Below the pieces are notes generated by a model that was not told the DNA's origin, searched no databases, and saw nothing but the letters and a program-made list of their open reading frames with translations. Below are positions 55,401-59,828 of a stretch of DNA of 59,828 nucleotides, in pieces (the first letter of the stretch is position 1; the number at the start of each line of letters is the position of its first letter). Location of the stretch: contig DHEF01000013.1 of NCBI GenBank assembly GCA_002399735.1, positions 83,151 to 142,978 of the forward strand. Direction: 5' to 3'. Source of the stretch: Chitinophagaceae bacterium UBA4857 (lineage in GTDB: Bacteria > Bacteroidota > Bacteroidia > Chitinophagales > Chitinophagaceae). Made by a program: the position numbers and the translations under genes.

Positions 55401-57435
55401 ACACTACTTTGATAATGGAAGTGCCGAAAGAGATTATAAGCCTATTGGTACTACAGAAAGTTTTGCAAGGCCCAACAATACCGGCAATTTTAAATCGCTG
55501 TACAATGGTAATATAGGTGCCATGACAGTGAACAATGGTGGTTTGCATAAAGGAGAAGCTGCCACAACAAATAAATTGCCGTTGTTGTATAATTATAATT
55601 ACGATCAGTTAAACCGTATTGTAAGTATGCAGGCCTTTAAAGGGTTGGATAGTGTAAGCAACACTTGGACACCTTTGGCAATAGATGATTATAAAGAAAG
55701 GATAGGCTATGATCCGGACGGTAATATCCGCAATTATATACGTTACGGTTCTCCATCGATTGCTGGTAAGCAGAAGTTAATGGATTCATTAAATTATGAG
55801 TACTGGGCTCCTGAAAAAAATAATTTTTTAAGAAGGGTGGCAGATAATGCGGCTTTTACGGGTTATTATACAGGGGACATCGATAACCAGGCAACCACAC
55901 AGAATTATAAGTATGATTCGATTGGTAACTTAATTAGTGATGCAGCGGAAGGTATAACTGCTATAACCTGGACGGTTTATGGCAAAATAGCCACCATAAC
56001 CAAAAGTGGAAGCACCATTAGTTATACATATGATGCAGCAGGCAACCGTATTACCAAAACAACAGGCGGGGTAACGACCCTGTATGTACGTGACGCCAGC
56101 GGAAATGTAATGAGTGTATATGAAATACCAAGCGTAAATAATATAGTACAAAAAGAATTACATTTGTATGGAAGCAGCAGGTTGGGTATAGTAATGCCTG
56201 AAAGTAAACCTGTTGACAATAGTATACCGATAACAGGAAGCAGTAGTGCATTTGTTAGATCACTTGTAAGAGGTGAAAAGATCTTTGAATTATCCAATCA
56301 TTTAGGGAATGTGTTGGTTACTATCTCTGATAAGAAACTACAAATACCCAAGGCCAGCCCTAACCAAACGCAGATAGATTATTATACGGCTGATGTAGTA
56401 ACTGCCAGTGACTATGCACCATTTGGGATGCAGTTGTTTGGTAGAACTTATAGCGCAAGTAGTAGATATAGATATGGGTTTAATGGTAAAGAGAATGATA
56501 ATGATGTAAAAGGCGAAGGTAACCAGCAGGATTATGGGTTTAGGATTTATGATACAAGGTTGGGGAGGTTTTTAAGTGTAGATCCGTTGTCAGAAAGTTA
56601 TCCAGAATTAACATCGTATCAGTTTGCTAGTAATACACCTATTGAAAATATTGACTTGGATGGGTTAGAGAAGGTTTCTTATTTAGAAAGAAACAAATCA
56701 AATAATGTTGTCGACGCCCTTGGAAATTTGCCAGGAAATGTTGTCGTAAGTACATATAATGGATTTGCCGGAATTTGGAATAAAATGGTAGACTATGGAA
56801 ATGCTGTCTTTAATAGCTCTGATCCTGTCGCTGGGTTTAGTAATCAACTTGGGAAAGATTGGGATGCTATAAAAAGTGGTGTTGGAGGTACGTTTTCGTC
56901 TATTTATGATTATCAGACAAATACTCCTTTAAAACAACAAGCTAAAGACTGGCTTAATATTGCTAGTGATGTGGATACATGGTCTCAGGCTGCTGAAGGT
57001 ACTGCACTTTTTTACCTTGGCGGCAAAACAAATACTATATTAAAGACTGAAACTAGTCCAGCTACTTTTGTTAAAATTAATGAGAAAGCTAAGATTGGAG
57101 TGACTGGAAAAGTTGGAGAAAGGTACCTTAAAACTTTAGGAGGTGTATCGCAAAAATATTTTGAAACAGCGAGTGGCAAAGGCGGGCGTTTTGTTGACCA
57201 GTTTGTTAATGGTGTGGCTCACGAATCTAAGGTTGGATACACTACGTTAACTAAAGATATTAAGATGCAAATAGCCAAAGATGTTGAGTTGCTAAATTCT
57301 AAAACGTCAGGAGTAAATAAGATTGTGTGGAATTTTTTTGAAAGTCCCACAACAGGAAAAGCGGGAGCCAGTAAACCATTATTAAAAGCATTAGAAGATG
57401 CAGGAATTGAAACTACTATAATTAGAAATCCATAA
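49453..57435 (+). CDS. DUF6443/Rhs repeat protein with C-terminal PD-(D/E)xK nuclease toxin
   Basis: A 2660-aa exported Rhs protein. Signal peptide ends VNAQ (about residue 41). A DUF6443-type domain lies at about 340-430 (VIAYFDGGLRQRQMV, SETLYDHEGRPAIQILPAAG). A Cys-rich stretch at about 1360-1452 has CPPGYRWNDWIMDC and CPPGYEWNYSLGDC units. YD repeats fill about 1636-2330 (YNSLNQVV, YDKLGRLVV, YDSIGNLI, YDAAGNRITKTTGG). The conserved Rhs core ends with YGFNGKEND, DYGFRIYDTRLGRFLSVDPL and IDLDGLE (2401-2406), a likely self-cleavage boundary. The last ~254 residues are a different, AT-richer module: RFVDQFVNGVAHESKVG gives D2582-x8-E2591-x-K2593, as in restriction-endonuclease-fold toxins, and the tail VVWNFF-like segment (IVWNFFESPTTGKAG) fits. 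Nuclease activity is inferred. The immunity gene starts 3 nt after the stop. Confidence 0.88.
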   Translation: MGKAILLYFKEQFSFTSILFNRTLLLYIILVSFKGIEVNAQTVVLDNGAIETPVISIMRGTSTIGGVKHWQNATSLLNNPACLSGEVCTYRNVISFYVNQEASNIMLDDFTASVDLSIEYKLTSASSPTILTKTLSLVYKKGEGLLSDARQYIHFENMQYVNVTINSFTFPAPISGLDFKNIITLENTTYIAKTFANLSSSLLTWKAPIPTVLADGNDHLKVEWNFPANPGNNAVQLEWAWLENEIEPKYFMGGTFSNASKQKLLDQGATRIELGPTAKDYKIPMLYDGQGKLHYRVRGINIKPSGTRVFGPWSAINSVSFSGHNNKLNWQSTSSFAEEGKHKSVIAYFDGGLRQRQMVTKDNVTGNIITSETLYDHEGRPAIQILPAAGINNVIAYQANLNKFNRPESTLNPQNNGENHADFFDFKFAGSGTPALLTTPGSASAYYSTANPNTLGTDKNVPDAEGYPYSVTRYTPDGTGRVLTQSGVGAAHKMGSGRETKYFYGTPSQEELDALFGTEVGIKSHYFKNMVQDANGQMSVSYADMRGRTIATALAGESPTNLTALNNANNLYPNQFRETRLRINLLDSNSNIKKDNKIEAINTILVPYRTEYTFTYKLTPESLILPTCETPQQICYECLYDLEFVVTDESGERTSPVIYKKFSNLNVEIDSLCNTTTRLFQDSANLGPRYSTIVFTDTLEAGSYSIKKTLTLSESSLEVLKKNYEAKMLCTTEFTNIFDSVYSQLQAITNCDTPIANEQALSCASCTDSLGSFNDFKTKYLSSIGHQGAVLTPLQLEIETAYKSGLKNCQLLCGTLTMETATKRELMLADMMPYTGQYARKHELEGIGSKYNIFAESFYPSQPYYKNPKDSLGASGFYMNDYNLPDETIHTSPATLSQLTINSFNESFKSKWAEALLPYHPEYQRLLFAERNLNASYNWVNTFNNVTNYNAAQTAGYIFKANADIVLKDSFFALPATAPAQRDSMTKWLTTQYKDGLTLWQYAYYSAICPTNRTSSPCNNPTTIPKFPPYAITDAFKDSVWNRFKGLYLQGRTELMNNFVATQKPLSGTDEQQLVTASFILHFPRSASQQMQQLTTHSDSPPGELAFWPTPGTPGGTPNLLSDWNSPAAQANMYKSKCESYINQWKASLLQCPSLANHSNVTAIIDTITRRMVEVCRKGSDEANPSGSSTVAPSYPSDGTPRSFEQVINQVFLSYGISTTDICNPYVVEFPKPYGTGRPLAPSVVTTIDSCNCERFGNLKTEAIAAGKNPNILTQLNQYLKGAYGDTLTASLFEGLNRCNELTIPIYANCDSIYNTVIAPCHPLYNPCEAQAPIPPDLPQGRMLKMIGDSIVVETMSIPRQGFCPPGYRWNDWIMDCEYIGDENPWMCRDPWVYNPMTGQCELPGLQCAPGLVYSDIWAMCVGPNNCPPGYEWNYSLGDCTPILIPDCTYNCFVRTECDTVYLSSVALVTPSVMPEFMKCGFVQTKTCLTCTDVKDLVASFKTTFALPYNAPPYSGVSNLDSLQVAYYQNMARFINYRTGFSYSWASYMQAIDSAECNLNVGGLQTILCRNTKPLSDTTGMFAVEAPCQVTYDMAYHKAEKIYKVRYERLLQDFETAYRAKCMEAQKKEIFTVSYLPKEYHYTLYYYDQAGNLVKTVPPAGVTPNYDSVYLAGIQVKRKNRIAEPIAHKKVTQYRYNSLNQVVVQNSPDGSTSKFWYDKLGRLVVSQNREQLKTKRYSYTLYDTLGRITEVGQKVQNTNMTQLVSQNPTALTAWINGTGAREQLTQTVYDMVYAPATADPAVAAGITQKNLRNRVSYTLVKNLSTDVWQTTATFYTYDAHGNVNKLLQDYRGLNTSHNVSRFKNISYKYDLISGKVNEVAYQAGEADAFYHRYNYDGENRITEVLTSRDKVYWEKDATYEYYKHGPLARAVLGQQQVQGIDYAYTIQGWLKGVNSSNLDANKDMGGDSKTGSVVARDVFGFALHYFDNGSAERDYKPIGTTESFARPNNTGNFKSLYNGNIGAMTVNNGGLHKGEAATTNKLPLLYNYNYDQLNRIVSMQAFKGLDSVSNTWTPLAIDDYKERIGYDPDGNIRNYIRYGSPSIAGKQKLMDSLNYEYWAPEKNNFLRRVADNAAFTGYYTGDIDNQATTQNYKYDSIGNLISDAAEGITAITWTVYGKIATITKSGSTISYTYDAAGNRITKTTGGVTTLYVRDASGNVMSVYEIPSVNNIVQKELHLYGSSRLGIVMPESKPVDNSIPITGSSSAFVRSLVRGEKIFELSNHLGNVLVTISDKKLQIPKASPNQTQIDYYTADVVTASDYAPFGMQLFGRTYSASSRYRYGFNGKENDNDVKGEGNQQDYGFRIYDTRLGRFLSVDPLSESYPELTSYQFASNTPIENIDLDGLEKVSYLERNKSNNVVDALGNLPGNVVVSTYNGFAGIWNKMVDYGNAVFNSSDPVAGFSNQLGKDWDAIKSGVGGTFSSIYDYQTNTPLKQQAKDWLNIASDVDTWSQAAEGTALFYLGGKTNTILKTETSPATFVKINEKAKIGVTGKVGERYLKTLGGVSQKYFETASGKGGRFVDQFVNGVAHESKVGYTTLTKDIKMQIAKDVELLNSKTSGVNKIVWNFFESPTTGKAGASKPLLKALEDAGIETTIIRNP

Positions 57436-57438
57436 AAA

Positions 57439-58026
57439 ATGTATTCATTAATTGAAGTGCCGTTATTTGTAAACAAGGATATTTATACTTTTTCAAAAGA
57501 AGAAGCAAAAGAATATTTTAGATGGTTCAAAGAAATCAAAGCTACAAGACTACAGATACTAGAAGACGCTGTGTGTAGGGATTATAGACATTGGGAATTG
57601 AATTATACAAGAGAGTCATTATTCTCTTTGTATGAATGGTTTATTAATAAAATTTCTTATAGGCTGGTGACAAACGAGGAAGAAGAAGAGTTTAAATCTC
57701 AAATATCAAAAACACCTTTGTTAATTGAAGCTATTGAAACTCCTGAAAAAACATTTACAGATGAAACTGTTTCAATATGTTTTGATATTGGGTGCTATTT
57801 TGGGGATACAATAATTTTTAATAACACAGAAGCTAGATGGATTCAGAAAACAAACTCAAAAAAGTTTATAGATTATGCCCAGCCTTTAATAGAGATAAAT
57901 GTTAATAATGTTCCTTTTAATCCGAGGCGAGTGATAGAGAATATTGCTCGATTAAAGCTAGATAATAGTAATAAATTATTTTCATTTTTAGAACTTTTTG
58001 ATGAATTAGTCCCGGATGTGGGGTAA
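57439..58026 (+). CDS. Probable immunity protein to the Rhs nuclease tip
   Basis: A 195-aa cytosolic protein with no signal peptide or membrane segment. I do not recognise a named family. It is acidic and rich in Glu, Phe and Ile, with a helical N-terminal half (KEEAKEYFRWFKEIKATRLQIL) and a beta-containing C-terminal half (VSICFDIGCYFGDTIIF, ARWIQK, PLIEINVNNVPFNPRRVIENIARL). It starts 3 nt after the toxin stop, in the position where cognate immunity genes of Rhs and other polymorphic toxins are found, and is as AT-rich as the toxin tip. Immunity function is inferred from position. The first copy of the direct repeat (58021-58073) starts at its last codon. Confidence 0.7.
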   Translation: MYSLIEVPLFVNKDIYTFSKEEAKEYFRWFKEIKATRLQILEDAVCRDYRHWELNYTRESLFSLYEWFINKISYRLVTNEEEEEFKSQISKTPLLIEAIETPEKTFTDETVSICFDIGCYFGDTIIFNNTEARWIQKTNSKKFIDYAQPLIEINVNNVPFNPRRVIENIARLKLDNSNKLFSFLELFDELVPDVG

Positions 58027-58073
58027 TACACTCAATTAGCATGTCTTTTAAATTGGGCATTAAATAATTGATA
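58021..58073 (+). repeat. Direct repeat, copy 1 of 2
   Basis: Begins GGGTAATACACTCAATTAGC at the stop of the immunity gene and runs to ATTAAATAATTGATA just before the SMI1/KNR4 gene. Copy 2 at 58693-58745 matches it at about 47 of 53 positions by hand alignment. Confidence 0.8.
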
Positions 58074-58510
58074 TGAATAAAAATCTTGAAACTATAATTA
58101 ATAGATTAAATGAAACAGGGCAAACCCTGACTCCGTTAACTAACGGTGAAGTTGAAAAAATTGAAGAAGAACTTGGCAGGCGTTTACCAGAAGTTTATAG
58201 GACTTTCTTGCTTGTAATGGGTAAGGGTGCTGGACAGTTTATGAGAGGTTCTTCTGCCTTTTATAATGATTTTTATGATTTTAAAGTTGGGGTTGAAGAA
58301 ATTATATTAGTAAATAAATTACCTCAATTGCCCAAAGATTCTTTTGTTTTTTGGATGCACCAAGGTTACCAATTTGCCTATTTTTTACTTTCTGATGGTG
58401 ATAATCCGCCAGTGTATCATTTTTCGGAAGGGAAAAATCAATTAAATTATCAAAAAATCGAAAACTTATCGGAATTCTATTTGATTGAATTGAAAATGTC
58501 AGGATTATAA
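58073..58510 (+). CDS. SMI1/KNR4 family protein (possible orphan immunity gene)
   Basis: A 145-aa SMI1/KNR4-type protein, a family widely used as immunity proteins against nucleic-acid-targeting toxins. Family features: EIEEELGRRLPEVYRTFLLVMGKG-like helix (here KIEEELGRRLPEVYRTF), a middle FKVGVEEIILVN, and FVFWMHQGYQFAYFLL with GDNPPVYHF. No toxin is present with it: the adjacent Rhs tip already has its own partner. It lies between two 53-bp direct repeats, so it looks like a displaced or captured immunity gene, or a second protective gene. AT-rich like its neighbours. Confidence 0.82.
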   Translation: MNKNLETIINRLNETGQTLTPLTNGEVEKIEEELGRRLPEVYRTFLLVMGKGAGQFMRGSSAFYNDFYDFKVGVEEIILVNKLPQLPKDSFVFWMHQGYQFAYFLLSDGDNPPVYHFSEGKNQLNYQKIENLSEFYLIELKMSGL

Positions 58511-58692
58511 TTGTTAGTGCGATAATATTCCCATTATCTGGACGGTGTATTGCAAGATTGCCACAATTCCATCTAGCGCAGGTCTCTTGACCTGTGCTTA
58601 AGTGTTACTTGGCTTTGATATAAAAGTTGACAACAATAAAAACAAAGCAGCTTGTCCAATGCCCATTAGCATTACCGTGTTCCGCCGTGGCA
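58511..58692. repeat. Gap between the SMI1/KNR4 gene and direct repeat 2
   Basis: No gene is seen. Bases 58573-58605 hold ATCTAGCGCAGGTCTCTTGA followed by CCTGTGCTTA, which resembles 59564-59600 (ATCTGGCGCAAGT ... CTTGTGTTTA). Bases 58652-58675 hold CTTGTCCAATGCCCATTAGC, a start fragment of the dispersed repeat also at 980 and 59653. Confidence 0.5.
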
Positions 58693-58745
58693 GGGTAATG
58701 TACTCAATTAGCATATCTTTCAAATGGTGCATTAAATAATTGATA
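58693..58745 (+). repeat. Direct repeat, copy 2 of 2
   Basis: GGGTAATGTACTCAATTAGC through ATTAAATAATTGATA, about 672 bp after copy 1. Because copy 1 starts at the end of an immunity gene, copy 2 may be the tail of a lost toxin/immunity cassette. Confidence 0.8.
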
Positions 58746-58802
58746 ATTAATGGTTGATTTATATTTTGTAGGGTACATTTTTGAAAGAATAATAGATTTG
58801 TA

Positions 58803-58826
58803 AAACCGCCGAAAGGCGGTTTTTTC
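58803..58826 (+). terminator. Rho-independent terminator
   Basis: AAACCGCC-GAAA-GGCGGTTTTTTC is a perfect 8-bp stem with a GAAA tetraloop and a T-run. It separates the toxin/immunity unit from the transposase gene. Confidence 0.85.
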
Positions 58827-58850
58827 TATTAGTGTATTCAAATAGCAGCT

Positions 58851-59549
58851 ATGAAAATGGATTGTAAATATTGCAAGGGGAATTGCAGTAAGGCTGGTAA
58901 GCAAAAGAATGGGGTTCAGCGGTATTACTGTAAAACCTGCAAAAAGTACCAACAACAAACCTATAATTATACGGCCTGCCAAAAAGGTACAGATCCGATG
59001 ATTGTAAAATTGGTACGTAATGGGGTGGGTATGCGTAGTATTTCAAGAATTATGAACATAGCTGTAAGTACGGTAATCAGAAAAGTGAGACAGATTGCAG
59101 AAAGAATTAAAAAGCCGGCTGTGATGTTAGGAGAAAATGTTGTTGAAATAGATGAGTTAAGAACCTTTGTTGGGGCTAAAATAAAACCCTGCTGGATTGC
59201 TTATGTATTGTGTAGTGATACGAGACAGATCATTGATTTTTCGGTTGGAGGACGTACAAAACAAATGCTTGGTAAAGTTGTAAATACAGCTATTTTAGCT
59301 GGTGTAAAATGTATTAAGACAGACGGCTTGATTTTGTATAAATACCTTATACCGTCCGACCTGCATATCAGCAATGCTTATAAGATTAATTATATAGAAC
59401 GTTATAATTTAAATTTACGTACCCATTTAAAAAGATTACAACGCCGTACTATTTGTTTTAGCAGGAGTAAGGTCTTGTTGGAGTCCTGTCTGAAAATTTA
59501 TTTTTGGGGCGAAAGGATTGATGTGTCCACCGTTAGAGGTGTTAAGTAA
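58851..59549 (+). CDS. IS1 family transposase
   Basis: A 232-aa transposase of the IS1 family as one continuous frame. The N-terminus has a zinc ribbon with CKYC (residues 5-8) and CKTC (27-30), then a helix-turn-helix (GVGMRSISRIMNIAVSTVIRK). The catalytic part shows Asp in VVEIDELRTF, Asp in CIKTDGLILY and Glu in IERYNLNLRTHLKRL, with RTICFSRS after it, as in IS1. Length is close to that of the IS1 fused InsAB product, and no internal stop is seen, so it may be active. I could not define terminal inverted repeats, so the element ends are unknown. Confidence 0.88.
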   Translation: MKMDCKYCKGNCSKAGKQKNGVQRYYCKTCKKYQQQTYNYTACQKGTDPMIVKLVRNGVGMRSISRIMNIAVSTVIRKVRQIAERIKKPAVMLGENVVEIDELRTFVGAKIKPCWIAYVLCSDTRQIIDFSVGGRTKQMLGKVVNTAILAGVKCIKTDGLILYKYLIPSDLHISNAYKINYIERYNLNLRTHLKRLQRRTICFSRSKVLLESCLKIYFWGERIDVSTVRGVK

Positions 59550-59828
59550 AAAATCACACCACTATCTGGCGCAAGTATTCCCTAGGATGACTTGTGTTTA
59601 CAAAACCTTCCCTGATTTTATCAGGGCAAACTAAACGCATTTTACCAACAGTAATGCTATTTGCACAGTGCCCAATAGAATTGATACAGCTGAAGAGTGC
59701 GACGCAACAAAAGTTCAATCAAGGGAGGAACGTTGGTAACAAAAATAAAGCTTTGATAATAGTACTCTAAAGCCCCTTTAGGGGTTGAGGTTTCAGACGG
59801 TAACAAAATAAAAAAGCGACTAATTTCT
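59550..59828. repeat. Gene-free right edge with dispersed repeats
   Basis: A hairpin CCCTGATTTTATCAGGG lies at 59610-59626. Bases about 59653-59745 are a plus-strand repeat copy (GTGCCCAATAGAATTGATAC then AGCTGAAGAGTGCGACGCAA and CAATCAAGGGAGG), which is the inverted relative of bases 1-70. Bases 59767-59790 hold AAAGCCCCTTTAGGGGTTGA, another hairpin. No gene is seen. Confidence 0.6.

Larger units (their letters stand above)
58720..59620 (+). mobile_element. IS1-like insertion sequence, ends not resolved
   Basis: The transposase gene at 58851-59549 with flanking non-coding sequence. Approximate limits only: no matching terminal inverted repeats or target duplication could be picked out by eye. 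It sits at the downstream border of the Rhs toxin/immunity cluster. Confidence 0.45.

Overview
The window looks like a chromosomal segment of a member of the Bacteroidota, most likely a Chitinophagaceae-type bacterium. The evidence is Bacteroidota-style promoters (TAnnTTTG, with TTTG about 19-20 nt upstream in the best cases), a BlaI/M56-TonB regulatory pair, an Oar-like TonB-dependent receptor, small membrane families typical of the phylum (DUF6526, DUF6580, DUF2490), and a wrecked RteC-like gene of the type carried by Bacteroidota conjugative elements. Placement below phylum is inference. No rRNA, tRNA or CRISPR array was seen.

Region 1 (about 1-35.8 kb) is ordinary chromosome with short operons on both strands. 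It encodes cell-wall enzymes (DacB, MurB), a 2-oxoacid dehydrogenase E2, CinA, UbiX, XerD, ManA, PriA with an acyltransferase and a DUF4258 protein, a site-2 protease, RibBA, an acyl-CoA carboxylase beta subunit, RNase HI, thioredoxin plus a rhodanese-thioredoxin fusion, and a GH28 polygalacturonase. A BlaI-type repressor precedes an M56 peptidase fused to a TonB C-terminal domain. Their promoter contains a nested dyad that looks like a self-regulated operator. Many intergenic gaps carry decayed copies of a few dispersed palindromic repeat families.

Region 2 (about 35.8-59.8 kb) looks like an acquired island. It opens with a repeat and a heavily mutated RteC-like pseudogene. It continues with five same-strand genes for exported proteins: a 768-aa coiled-coil plus predicted beta-barrel protein, a 368-aa all-beta protein, a 2494-aa SpvB/Rhs-like giant, a 283-aa secreted protein, and a 2660-aa DUF6443/Rhs protein. 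The last ends in a variable C-terminal tip with a D-x8-E-x-K motif, read here as a PD-(D/E)xK nuclease toxin. Three nt downstream is a probable immunity gene, followed by an SMI1/KNR4-type gene lying between two imperfect 53-bp direct repeats, and then an IS1-family transposase. The most interesting reading is a polymorphic-toxin locus with its own surface or assembly proteins, and a toxin/immunity tail that has been rearranged by recombination.

Start codons were moved inward from the longest possible ORF where a promoter, a signal peptide or a neighbouring gene showed the longer form to be unlikely. All functions are from reading motifs by eye; no database search was run.
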